From contig CAIQOV010000005.1 of NCBI GenBank assembly GCA_903873585.1, positions 21,168-85,167 of the forward strand: a stretch of 64,000 bases of DNA. The letters run 5' to 3'. The stretch's first letter is position 1; each line of letters opens with the position of its first letter. The stretch comes from an uncultured Rhodobacterales bacterium (GTDB lineage Bacteria; Pseudomonadota; Alphaproteobacteria; Rhodobacterales; Rhodobacteraceae). This document shows, in pieces, positions 56,053 to 64,000 of this stretch. Position numbers and translations under genes: made by a program. The notes below the pieces were generated by a model, which saw only the letters and a list, made by a program, of their open reading frames with translations, made no database searches and was not told where the DNA came from.

Positions 56053-57444
56053 ATGACCACGATCCAGTTGCACAACACAGCCACGCGGACGAAAGAGGTT
56101 TTCGCCCCGATTGATCCGTTGAATGTGCGCATGTATGTCTGCGGCCCCACGGTCTATGACCGCGCCCATCTGGGCAACGCGCGCCCTGTGGTGGTGTTTG
56201 ATGTGCTGTTTCGCCTGCTGCGCCATGTGTATGGGGCGGATCATGTGACCTATGCGCGCAACTTCACCGATGTGGATGACAAGATCAACGCTGCAGCCCA
56301 AGCCCGCAAAGCGGCTGGCGATGCGCGCCCGCTGGAAGCGCTGATCCGCGAGCGGACAGAAGAAACCATCGCATGGTATCACGCTGACATGGACGCTTTG
56401 GGCGCTTTGCGCCCCACGTTGGAACCGCGCGCGACAGACTTTATCGCCCAGATGATCGCGATGATCCAAAGTCTGGTTGCAAGCGGCCATGCCTATGCCA
56501 AAGACGGCCATGTGCTGTTTCGCGTGCGCTCCTATGCCGCCTACGGCGCGCTGTCAGGCCGGTCGGTCGATGATATGATCGCGGGCGCGCGGGTTGAAAT
56601 TGCGCCCTTTAAAGAAGACGCGATGGATTTCGTGCTGTGGAAACCCTCTGACGGCGATCTTCCGGGCTGGGACAGCCCATGGGGGCGTGGGCGGCCGGGG
56701 TGGCATATCGAATGCTCGGCCATGAGCCATGAGCTGCTAGGCGCTGCCTTTGACATTCACGGGGGCGGCTTGGATTTGCAGTTCCCCCACCACGAAAACG
56801 AAATCGCCCAAAGCCACTGTGCGCATCCCGAGGCAGGCTTTGCCAAGGTCTGGATGCACAACGAAATGTTGCAGGTTGAGGGTAAGAAGATGTCCAAGTC
56901 CTTGGGCAATTTCTTCACCGTACGCGATTTGTTGGACAAGGGCGTTCCGGGCGAAGTGATGCGCCTTGTGTTTTTGGGCACCCATTACAGCAAGCCGATG
57001 GACTGGACGGCCGAGAAAGCCGCCCAAGCAGAAGCGGCGCTGCGCAAGTGGCGGGGTCTTGTCGCGGGCGTCGAGCCCGCCCCAAGCCCCCTGCCGGGTG
57101 TTGTGTCGGCGCTGGCGGATGATTTGAACACGGCAGGGGCTGTGGCAGAACTGCACGCAGCGGCAGCGCGGGGGGATTATGCGGGGCTCTTGGCCTCGGC
57201 GCAGTTTATGGGGCTGTTGGGCACAGGGCAGGGCGCTTGGCTTGCGGCGGTGGATTTGTCGAAATGGGCGGATCAATTGGGCTCGCTACGCGCTAAGGCT
57301 ATGGCGTCGAAGGATTTCGCAGCGGTTGACGCGCTGAAGGCTGCACTGGTTGCGGCGGGGGTTGATGTGCGCATGAGCAAGACTGGTGTAGACCTGACGC
57401 CCAGCGCTGGTTTTGATGCAGCTAAGTTGCAGGCGCTGGGATGA
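56053..57444 (+). CDS. cysS: Cysteinyl-tRNA synthetase
   Basis: Charges tRNA-Cys. 463 residues: [23 protein letters not shown] (HIGH-like region with the zinc Cys), [14 protein letters not shown] with [19 protein letters not shown] for zinc binding, and [23 protein letters not shown] precedes the ATG. Confidence 0.96.
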   Translation: MTTIQLHNTATRTKEVFAPIDPLNVRMYVCGPTVYDRAHLGNARPVVVFDVLFRLLRHVYGADHVTYARNFTDVDDKINAAAQARKAAGDARPLEALIRERTEETIAWYHADMDALGALRPTLEPRATDFIAQMIAMIQSLVASGHAYAKDGHVLFRVRSYAAYGALSGRSVDDMIAGARVEIAPFKEDAMDFVLWKPSDGDLPGWDSPWGRGRPGWHIECSAMSHELLGAAFDIHGGGLDLQFPHHENEIAQSHCAHPEAGFAKVWMHNEMLQVEGKKMSKSLGNFFTVRDLLDKGVPGEVMRLVFLGTHYSKPMDWTAEKAAQAEAALRKWRGLVAGVEPAPSPLPGVVSALADDLNTAGAVAELHAAAARGDYAGLLASAQFMGLLGTGQGAWLAAVDLSKWADQLGSLRAKAMASKDFAAVDALKAALVAAGVDVRMSKTGVDLTPSAGFDAAKLQALG

Positions 57445-57445
57445 G

Positions 57446-57466
57446 TGATTTTTCGCAGAAAAATCG
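57446..57466 (+). repeat. Single copy of REP-like palindrome after cysS
   Basis: The core GATTTTTCGCAGAAAAATC starts two bases after the cysS stop. It is identical in core to the inverted pair at 44802-44868. Here it could act as a transcript 3' hairpin. Confidence 0.8.
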
Positions 57467-57523
57467 GCTTGCGCTGGTTGCCAGCCAAGATGAGTATTTC
57501 GGCCAAGATAAAGGGGTAAGGAC

Positions 57524-59143
57524 ATGAAAGAACGGCTTTACCTGTTTGACACCACCCTGCGGGATGGCCAGCAAACCCAAGGCGTGCAGTTCTCTACCGC
57601 GGAAAAGCTGCAAATCGCCAAGGCTTTGGATGATTTGGGGCTGGATTACATCGAAGGCGGCTGGCCGGGGGCGAACCCGACCGACAGCGAGTTCTTCGCC
57701 AACCCGCCCGCCACCCGCGCCACGATGACAGCGTTCGGGATGACCAAACGTGTGGGGCGTTCGGCCGAAAATGACGATGTGCTGGCGGCGGTGTTAAACG
57801 CAAAAACACCGGCTGTGTGCTTGGTGGGTAAGTGTCACGAGTTTCATGTGACCACAGCCCTTGGTGTGACCTTAGAGGAAAACCGCCAAGCCATCGCCGA
57901 CAGTTTCGCCCAGGTGGTGGCGCAGGGTCGTGAGGCTTTGTTTGACGCCGAGCATTTCTTTGACGGCTACAAGGCCAATCCCGCCTATGCCCTGTCGTGC
58001 CTGCGCGCCGCCCGTGATGCGGGGGCACGCTGGTTGGTTCTGTGCGACACCAACGGCGGCACTTTGCCCGCCGAAGTGGGGCGCATTGTGGGTGAGGTGA
58101 TCGCATCGGGCCTGTCGGGCGACTGCTTGGGCATCCACTGCCATGATGACACCGGCAATGCGGTGGCCAATTCGCTGGCGGCAGTCGATGCGGGGGTGCG
58201 CCAGATCCAAGGCACGCTCAATGGCTTGGGCGAGCGGTGCGGCAATGCCAACCTGACAACGTTGATCCCGACGCTGCTTCTCAAAGAGCCCTATGCCAGC
58301 CAGTTTGAAACCGGAGTCTCGGCGCAGGGCCTGCGCGGCCTGCTGCGCGATAGTCGGATGCTGGATGATATCCTCAACCGCGTGCCGCAGCGGCAGGCGG
58401 CTTATGTGGGTGCCAGTGCCTTTGCCCATAAGGCGGGGTTGCACGCCAGCGCCATCCTGAAAAACCCCGCCACCTACGAACACGTCGACCCCGACCTGAT
58501 CGGCAACGCCCGTATCATCCCGATGAGCAATCAGGCCGGCCAATCCAACCTGCGCGCCCGCCTTGCGGCCATCGGCATCGCGCTGCAAGCCGGCGATGAC
58601 CGCCTGTCGCGCATCTTGGACAAGGTGAAGGACCGCGAGGATCAGGGCTATGCCTATGACGGCGCGCAAGCCTCGTTCGAACTGCTCGCCCGGCGCGAAC
58701 TGGGCCTGTGCCCGACGTTTTTCGAGGTGAACCGCTACCGTGTCACGGTGGAACGGCGGCGGTCGTCCACCGGCGGCACCGTCACGCTGTCAGAAGCCGT
58801 GGTGGTGGTGAAGATCGCCGATCAGGTGATGATGTCGGTCAGCGACAGCATGGACGAGACGGGGTCCGACCTTGGCCCGATCAACGCCTTGTCCAAAGCC
58901 TTGGCCAAGGATCTGGGCCCCTATCAGGCGGTGATCGACGATTTGCATCTGGTTGATTTCAAAGTGCGCATCACCCAAGGCGGCACCGAAGCTGTCACGC
59001 GGGTGATCATCGATTCCGAAGATTCCAACGGGCATCGGTGGTCAACCGTGGGCGTGTCGGCCAATATCGTCGATGCCAGCTTTGAAGCGCTGCTGGATGC
59101 CATCACATGGAAGCTGGTGCGCGATGTCGGGCAGGGCGCATGA
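57524..59143 (+). CDS. cimA: Citramalate synthase
   Basis: Condenses pyruvate and acetyl-CoA to (R)-citramalate for threonine-independent isoleucine synthesis. 539 residues: YLFDTTLRDGQQTQGVQFS, DYIEGGWPGANPTDSEFF, the metal-binding GIHCHDDTGNAVANSLAAVDAG and GTLNGLGERCGNANL. The C-terminal LeuA-type regulatory domain is complete. GIAAGWPG-type substitution (GGWPGANP) is characteristic of CimA rather than LeuA. Coupled by ATGA to the next gene. Confidence 0.93.
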   Translation: MKERLYLFDTTLRDGQQTQGVQFSTAEKLQIAKALDDLGLDYIEGGWPGANPTDSEFFANPPATRATMTAFGMTKRVGRSAENDDVLAAVLNAKTPAVCLVGKCHEFHVTTALGVTLEENRQAIADSFAQVVAQGREALFDAEHFFDGYKANPAYALSCLRAARDAGARWLVLCDTNGGTLPAEVGRIVGEVIASGLSGDCLGIHCHDDTGNAVANSLAAVDAGVRQIQGTLNGLGERCGNANLTTLIPTLLLKEPYASQFETGVSAQGLRGLLRDSRMLDDILNRVPQRQAAYVGASAFAHKAGLHASAILKNPATYEHVDPDLIGNARIIPMSNQAGQSNLRARLAAIGIALQAGDDRLSRILDKVKDREDQGYAYDGAQASFELLARRELGLCPTFFEVNRYRVTVERRRSSTGGTVTLSEAVVVVKIADQVMMSVSDSMDETGSDLGPINALSKALAKDLGPYQAVIDDLHLVDFKVRITQGGTEAVTRVIIDSEDSNGHRWSTVGVSANIVDASFEALLDAITWKLVRDVGQGA

Positions 59144-59901
59144 CGCTTGCAGCCTGCGCTGGCTTCGTCGAACGCGGTGACCCTGATCGGTTTGCTGCGA
59201 CCTTGGCTGCACCGCCGCAAGCGCGTGCCAAGTTGTGGCCGATCTACGCCTTTAACCTTGAAATCGCGCGCGCCCCTTGGGTCAGCACGCAGCCCCTGAT
59301 TGCCGAGATGCGCCTACAGTTCTGGCGCGATGTTCTGGTGGCCGAAAAGCCCCCCGCGCATGAGGTGGCAGGCCCGCTGCACGCGCTGTTGGGGCAGACG
59401 GCTGGGCTGGCTGAACTGCTGGATAAAGTGGTGGAAGCCCGTAGGCGTGACATTGCGCGCGATCCCTTCGCCACATCGTCAGAGTTTGACGCCTATATCG
59501 AAGACACCTCTGCCACGCTGCTTTGGGCGGCAGCCCTTGCGCTTGGGGCTGATCTTGCCGGCGAAACCGCCTTTCGCGCCCTAGGCTGGGCCGCAGGTTT
59601 GGCCAGCTACCTGCGCGCCGTGCCCGCTTTAACCGCACGCGGATTGGCGCCGCTGTTTGACCCCGACCCAAAAGCGCTGCGCATCTTGGCGGGAGAGGGG
59701 TTAAACCACCTGTCCATCGCGCGCCGCCAACGCGCCACCTTTGGCCAAGCCGCCCCCGCCGCCTTGGCCGCGTGGCAAGCAGGCCCGTTGCTGCGTCAAG
59801 CCTATGCCAACCCCACCCGCGTGGCCGAAGGCACGCTTGCGCTGTCAGAGTTCAGCAAACGCGGTTCCTTGGTGTGGATGGGCCTGACGGGGCGGTTTTA
59901 A
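59140..59901 (+). CDS. Squalene/phytoene synthase family protein
   Basis: 253 residues of the trans-isoprenyl synthase-like fold: RFAATLAAPPQARAKLWPIYAFNLEIARAPWVSTQPLIAEMRLQFWRDVL, ARRRDIARDPFATSSEFDAYIEDTSATLLW. It is short and lacks clear DxxxD motifs, resembling the NDUFAF6-like subgroup linked to complex I assembly rather than a carotenoid enzyme. Overlaps cimA by four bases. Confidence 0.82.
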   Translation: MTLAACAGFVERGDPDRFAATLAAPPQARAKLWPIYAFNLEIARAPWVSTQPLIAEMRLQFWRDVLVAEKPPAHEVAGPLHALLGQTAGLAELLDKVVEARRRDIARDPFATSSEFDAYIEDTSATLLWAAALALGADLAGETAFRALGWAAGLASYLRAVPALTARGLAPLFDPDPKALRILAGEGLNHLSIARRQRATFGQAAPAALAAWQAGPLLRQAYANPTRVAEGTLALSEFSKRGSLVWMGLTGRF

Positions 59902-59904
59902 TCT

Positions 59905-60405
59905 TCAAACCAAAGGCTTGGTAAAACGCTTTCCCGTGCTGGCATGGGGTCCATAGCCCAAATGCTGGTAATAGGCCTGTGCTGCCACATTGTCGGGATG
60001 CGTGCCGATGATCACATAACTGCATCCCAGATTGCGGCCCAAATCCTCAACCGCGCGCACCAAGGCGCGGCCTACCCCCAACCTTCGCGCGTCAGGGCTT
60101 ACAAACAAATGATGCAAGTCTAACCCCCGCGCACCGTACCCCAAACGCCCCAAGGGCAGGGCGGCGGCATAGCCTACAACCTTGGCATCTTGCACCGCGA
60201 CAAACCCGTGATACCAAGCCATAGGCCCCAAGAAATCCCGCTCAAGGCTTTCCAGCGTCACCCGCGCCACATCGCCGTGATGCTGCGTCAGCGCCACCAC
60301 CATCGCAAGCAGTGCTGCCAAATCGCCCCGCTCTACCGCCCTGATGCGCAAGGTTCTCCCCTCCCAAAGGGCACGCAGGTTCCCCCCCCGCACCCCCCCT
60401 TTCAT
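59905..60405 (-). CDS. GNAT family N-acetyltransferase
   Basis: 166 residues; acetyl-CoA site HHLFVSPDARRLGVGRALVRAVEDL and late AQAYYQHLGYGP fit GNAT enzymes. A Gly-rich N-terminal extension precedes the domain, so a later start is possible. Convergent with the preceding gene and downstream of pgk on the same strand. Confidence 0.85.
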   Translation of the reverse strand: MKGGVRGGNLRALWEGRTLRIRAVERGDLAALLAMVVALTQHHGDVARVTLESLERDFLGPMAWYHGFVAVQDAKVVGYAAALPLGRLGYGARGLDLHHLFVSPDARRLGVGRALVRAVEDLGRNLGCSYVIIGTHPDNVAAQAYYQHLGYGPHASTGKRFTKPLV

Positions 60406-60439
60406 ACGTGTTCAAATATCCCCGCCGGAGGCTCTTTGA

Positions 60440-61630
60440 TCAGCCGTGCAACGCCGCCACACCGGGCAGAACCTTACCCTCCATCCACTCCAAAAACGCC
60501 CCACCCGCGGTCGAGATAAAGGTGAAGTCCCCCGCCACCCCCGCGTGGTTCAAGGCGGAAACGGTATCGCCGCCCCCCGCCACCGACACCAACTTGCCCG
60601 CCTTGGTCAGTGCCGCAGCCACGCGCGCCGCGGCAGAGGTGGCCGCATCGAATGGTGCTATTTCAAACGCGCCAAGCGGGCCATTCCAGATCAGGGTTTT
60701 GCAGCTTTCAAAAACCTTGGTCAGGGCCGCAACAGTGGCAGGGCCTGCATCCAGAATCATCTGATCGGGCGGGCAGGCGTTGGGGGCCACGACCTTATTC
60801 TCGGCTCCCGCTTTAAAGGCTGCGGCCACCACCACATCAACGGGCAGGTGAAGGGTGCAGCCTGCGGCTTTGGCCTTGGTCAAGATTTCCAAAGCAATCG
60901 GGGCCATATCGCGTTCGGCCAAGGATTTGCCCACGTCGATCCCTTGGGCCACCAAGAAGGTGTTGGCCATCCCACCGCCAATCACCAGATGATCGACTTT
61001 CGAGACCAGATTGCCCAAGAGTTCCAGCTTGGTCGACACTTTGGCCCCGCCCACCACTGCCACCACAGGGCGCTGCGGGTTGCCAAGTGCTGCGTCTAGC
61101 GCTTTGAGTTCAGCCTCCATCAAGCGGCCAGCGGCGGCGGGCAGCAGGCGGGCCAAGGCTTCGGTTGACGCATGGGCACGGTGGGCGGCTGAAAAAGCGT
61201 CATTGATGAACACATCGCCCAAAGCGGCAAGTTGGGCGGCAAAGGCGGGGTCGTTGGCCTCTTCTCCGGCATGAAAACGGGTGTTTTCCAGCAAGATCAC
61301 ATCGCCTTGCGCTGCGGCGTCAATCGCGGCCACAGCCAAAGGCCCCACGCAATCGGCGGCAAAAACCACCTTGCGCCCCAAAGACGCCGCAACAGCCCCT
61401 TGAATGCGCCCCAAGCTCATCTCGGGCACGACTTTGCCTTTGGGCCGGTCAAAATGCGCCAAAAGCACCACTTTGCCGCCGCGCGCGATGATGTCTTCGA
61501 CCGTGGGGCGGATCTTGTCGATGCGGGTCGTGTCGGTGACACCATCGCCTTCCATCGGCACGTTGATGTCAACGCGCGTCAGAACCGTCTTACCCGCAAG
61601 GGCCAGATCATCAATCGTTTTCCAGCTCAT
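60440..61630 (-). CDS. pgk: Phosphoglycerate kinase
   Basis: Glycolytic and Calvin-cycle kinase interconverting 1,3-bisphosphoglycerate and 3-phosphoglycerate. 396 residues: [59 protein letters not shown] and [12 protein letters not shown]. Divergent from the cyclophilin genes. Confidence 0.96.
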   Translation of the reverse strand: MSWKTIDDLALAGKTVLTRVDINVPMEGDGVTDTTRIDKIRPTVEDIIARGGKVVLLAHFDRPKGKVVPEMSLGRIQGAVAASLGRKVVFAADCVGPLAVAAIDAAAQGDVILLENTRFHAGEEANDPAFAAQLAALGDVFINDAFSAAHRAHASTEALARLLPAAAGRLMEAELKALDAALGNPQRPVVAVVGGAKVSTKLELLGNLVSKVDHLVIGGGMANTFLVAQGIDVGKSLAERDMAPIALEILTKAKAAGCTLHLPVDVVVAAAFKAGAENKVVAPNACPPDQMILDAGPATVAALTKVFESCKTLIWNGPLGAFEIAPFDAATSAAARVAAALTKAGKLVSVAGGGDTVSALNHAGVAGDFTFISTAGGAFLEWMEGKVLPGVAALHG

Positions 61631-61752
61631 AAAACCTCCTGATGTGTTTGATCCTCTTTCCGCGCAAAGTGGCCAAAGGTCAACCTTCGGCCCTTGGACA
61701 TCCCCGCCACTTTAGGCTAGTTTCCGCGCCAATTGGCAAAGAAGGACAAAAA

Positions 61753-62262
61753 ATGACCGATATCAAAGATCCCGAGAACACGATCATCATCACCCTAAAG
61801 GGTGGCGAGGTTGTCGTGCAGCTTTTGGCCGATGTGGCCCCGCAGCACACCGCGCGCATGAAGCAACTGGCGCGCGACGGTGCTTATGACAACGTGTGCT
61901 TTCACCGTGTGATTGACGGTTTCATGGCCCAAACCGGCGATGTGGCCAATGGCAACATGGAAGCCGATTTCAACCTGCGCCGCGCGGGCACGGGTGGGTC
62001 GCAGTATCCTGACGTTCCGGCAGAGTTTTCCAACCTGCCGCATGATCGCGGCACGATTGGGGCGGCGCGTTCGCAAAGCCCGAACTCGGCCAACAGCCAG
62101 TTCTTCATCAACTTCAGCGACAACCATTTCCTGAACAAGCAATACACGGTCTATGGCCGCGTTCTGTCGGGCATGGAGCATGTTGACGCCATTGTGCGCG
62201 GCGAACCGCCAGCCAACCCCGACCGGATGATCACTGTGCGGGTGGCGGCCGATGTTGCGTAA
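61753..62262 (+). CDS. ppiB: Cytoplasmic cyclophilin-type peptidyl-prolyl isomerase
   Basis: 169 residues without a signal peptide: YDNVCFHRVIDGFMAQTGDVANGN, SQSPNSANSQFFINFSDNHFLNKQYTVYGRV. The ATG at 61753 is taken. It overlaps the next cyclophilin by 11 bases, a tandem cytoplasmic/periplasmic pair. Confidence 0.94.
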   Translation: MTDIKDPENTIIITLKGGEVVVQLLADVAPQHTARMKQLARDGAYDNVCFHRVIDGFMAQTGDVANGNMEADFNLRRAGTGGSQYPDVPAEFSNLPHDRGTIGAARSQSPNSANSQFFINFSDNHFLNKQYTVYGRVLSGMEHVDAIVRGEPPANPDRMITVRVAADVA

Positions 62263-62821
62263 CCTTCTGGGCGCTGCGGCGCTGACCCTGCTTGCAACCG
62301 CTGCTTGGGCCGAGGGCGATGGCCCCGGCCCGAACTTGGTGATCGAGGTTGACGGCGTGGCCAAAGGCGAGGTTGTCATCGACCTGTCGCCCGATCTGGC
62401 CCCCTTGGCTGTGGCGCAAATTGTCGCATTGGCCAAATCGGGTGCTTATGACAACGTGGTCTTCCACCGCGTGATCGACGGCTTCATGGCGCAAACCGGC
62501 GATGTGCAATACGGCAAAAAGGGTGGCGATACGACGATGGCGGGCATGGGCGGGTCTGACCTGCCCGATGTTCCGGCCGAGTTTTCGACCGCCGCATTTG
62601 AGCGTGGCATTGTGGGCATGGCGCGGTCCTCCGACCCGAATTCCGCCAACAGCCAGTTTTTCATCATGTTCGCTCCGGGTGATTTCCTGAACGGGCAATA
62701 CACCGTGGTGGGCAAGGTCATCTCTGGGATGGAGGTGGTCGACCAGATCAAGCGTGGCGATGGGGCGAATGGGGAAGTGACCGAGCCTGACGTTATGACG
62801 AAAGTCACCGTGCAAGAATAA
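62252..62821 (+). CDS. ppiA: Periplasmic cyclophilin-type peptidyl-prolyl isomerase
   Basis: 189 residues with a Sec signal (LLGAAALTLLATAAWA|EGDG). The isomerase core YDNVVFHRVIDGFMAQTGDVQYGK and DPNSANSQFFIMFAPGDFLNGQYTVVGKV is intact. Closely related to the preceding gene, so probably a duplication with a new address. Confidence 0.93.
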   Translation: MLRNLLGAAALTLLATAAWAEGDGPGPNLVIEVDGVAKGEVVIDLSPDLAPLAVAQIVALAKSGAYDNVVFHRVIDGFMAQTGDVQYGKKGGDTTMAGMGGSDLPDVPAEFSTAAFERGIVGMARSSDPNSANSQFFIMFAPGDFLNGQYTVVGKVISGMEVVDQIKRGDGANGEVTEPDVMTKVTVQE

Positions 62822-62823
62822 CC

Positions 62824-62853
62824 AAAAGACCCGCCAAGTTGGCGGGTCTTTTT
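62824..62853. terminator. Rho-independent terminator between cyclophilin and tyrS
   Basis: AAAAGACCCGCCA and TGGCGGGTCTTTTT form a stem with a tiny loop, T-run on the plus strand and A-run giving U-run on the other. It serves the cyclophilin pair and, from the other side, tyrS. Confidence 0.88.
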
Positions 62854-62894
62854 ATATCGGTTAGGCTGTTCGGTTGATCTTGGACTAAGGCGGT

Positions 62895-64000
62895 TTAGCC
62901 CAAGATCACCAAAGCATGGCGCTTTTTGCCAGCGGTCAGTTTCAACGGTTCGGCCAGATCGCCCGCGCCGATGCGGTGGCCTGCTTCTAGAACGATCTCG
63001 TCATTCAGGCGCGCGCCCCCTTCCAAAATCAGCCGTTTGGCGTCTTTGCCTGTGGCGCAAAGGCCCGCGCGCACGAAAAGCTGGGCTATGGTGATGCCTT
63101 CGGCCACGTCGGCGGGGTGCAGCGTTAGCGTCGGCAGATCGTCACCCACACCGCCTTTTTCAAACACCTCACGCGCGGTCGCCTCGGCTGCCGCGGCTGC
63201 TTCGGCGCCGTGCAGCAGGGTGGTGACGGCATTGGCCAGCGCAATCTTGCCAAGGTTGATCTCTGACCCCTGCAAAGCACCCAAGCGATTGCAATCGTCC
63301 ATCGGCATATCGGTGTAAAGCTTCAAAAAGCGGCCCACATCGGCGTCAGTCGTATTGCGCCAGAATTGCCAGAACTCGTAAGGGCTCAGCAGGTCAGCAT
63401 TCAGCCAAACCGCGCCGTTTTGCGACTTACCCATCTTCTTACCATCTGACGTGGTCAGCAGGGGTGAGGTTAGGCCATACACCTCATGATCGACCACACG
63501 GCGCGTTAGATCCACGCCGTTCACGATGTTGCCCCACTGATCCGACCCGCCCATTTGCACCAAACAGCCATAGCGGCGGTTCAGTTCCAAAAAGTCATAG
63601 GCCTGCAAGATCATGTAGTTGAATTCAAGAAACGATAGGCTTTGCTCGCGGTCAAGCCGCGATTTGACCGATTCAAACGACAACATCCGGTTGACCGAGA
63701 AGTGTTTGCCGATGTCGCGCAGAAAGCCGATGTAGTTCAGCTGATCCAGCCATTCGGCATTGTTGACCAAGATGGCATCGCTTGGCCCATCGCCAAAGGC
63801 GACATAGGGCGAGAAGGCGCGTTTGATGCCGGCAATGTTGTCGTCAATCTGCGCGTTGGTCAGCAAGGGCCGCTCATCAGCGCGAAACGAAGGATCGCCG
63901 ATCTTGGTGGTGCCGCCGCCCATCAGGACCACCGGCTTGTGCCCGGTCCGCTGCAGGTGCCGCAGGATCATGATCTGCACCAGGCTGCCGACGTGCAGGC
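62895..64000 (-). CDS. tyrS: Tyrosyl-tRNA synthetase, N-terminus beyond window
   Basis: Charges tRNA-Tyr. About 368 C-terminal residues are present and the frame is open to the window edge. The class I HIGH region reads [16 protein letters not shown] at the very right end, so only about 40 residues are missing. [31 protein letters not shown] binds tyrosine, and [16 protein letters not shown] is the KMSKS loop. A C-terminal S4 domain is present ([24 protein letters not shown]). Confidence 0.95.
   Translation of the reverse strand, partial: LHVGSLVQIMILRHLQRTGHKPVVLMGGGTTKIGDPSFRADERPLLTNAQIDDNIAGIKRAFSPYVAFGDGPSDAILVNNAEWLDQLNYIGFLRDIGKHFSVNRMLSFESVKSRLDREQSLSFLEFNYMILQAYDFLELNRRYGCLVQMGGSDQWGNIVNGVDLTRRVVDHEVYGLTSPLLTTSDGKKMGKSQNGAVWLNADLLSPYEFWQFWRNTTDADVGRFLKLYTDMPMDDCNRLGALQGSEINLGKIALANAVTTLLHGAEAAAAAEATAREVFEKGGVGDDLPTLTLHPADVAEGITIAQLFVRAGLCATGKDAKRLILEGGARLNDEIVLEAGHRIGAGDLAEPLKLTAGKKRHALVILG

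Overview
The window looks like chromosomal DNA of an alphaproteobacterium of the Rhodobacterales (Paracoccaceae) type. This rests on gene content and order: pyrH-frr-uppS-cdsA-dxr-rseP-bamA-ompH-fabZ-lpxA-lpxI-lpxB, prfA-prmC-DUF4167, purF-cvpA-radA, ribE-ribB-ribH-nusB, and cobS and cobT near bolA and a J-domain gene. A tRNA-His lacking an encoded G-1:C73 pair and a GTTC-N7-GTTC LexA box before mmcB also point there. Base composition is GC-rich apart from about 33.7-36.5 kb and 53.5-53.7 kb. No genus is asserted. I saw no prophage, CRISPR array or complete insertion sequence; the only transposase-like gene is a RAYT.

Layout. 0-5.2 kb: a peptide-type ABC importer (two permeases, a Tat-exported binding protein) behind an AraC-type regulator, with a terminator-like stem-loop between the binding protein and the permeases. 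5.3-18.4 kb: miaA diverges from a long cell-envelope cluster covering UMP kinase, ribosome recycling, undecaprenyl and phospholipid precursors, the MEP isoprenoid step, the site-2 protease, outer-membrane assembly and lipid A synthesis. 18.5-22.3 kb: a divergent SDR, a class III aminotransferase, an agmatinase-family ureohydrolase and a DUF1499 protein. 22.4-26.5 kb: prfA-prmC, a repeat-rich DUF4167 protein and rsmA. 26.5-30 kb: DmpA-type peptidase, PuuD-type hydrolase, D-lyxose isomerase-like cupin and an SDR.

30-38.7 kb: purF, cvpA and radA, then two AT-rich tandem adenylate-forming ligase paralogues that look acquired, then aspartate aminotransferase, sdhE and a MarR-type regulator. A short antisense fragment that reads like the last strands of an outer-membrane barrel lies before ribE. 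38.9-44.8 kb: ribE-ribB(X)-ribH-nusB, a lipoprotein, sufE, DUF427 and aminopeptidase P. 44.8-49.4 kb: cobaltochelatase subunits cobT and cobS, separated by an FMN reductase, a RAYT and a Dabb protein; an inverted pair of palindromic repeats sits beside cobT.

49.5-54.4 kb: a glycosyltransferase, a J-domain protein, bolA, a 44-residue small ORF and a probable 6S RNA (opposite strand, sharing a bidirectional terminator). These are followed by SOS-controlled mmcB, two paralogous two-helix membrane microproteins and tRNA-His. 54.4-64 kb: a PLP decarboxylase, cysS, cimA, a squalene/phytoene synthase-family protein, a GNAT protein, pgk, two cyclophilins and tyrS, which runs off the right end.

The most interesting items are the paired microproteins with their repeat-rich promoter region, the acquired tandem ligases, the RAYT whose expected catalytic tyrosine is histidine together with nearby REP-like palindromes, the unannotated small RNA locus and the orphan outer-membrane-protein tail.
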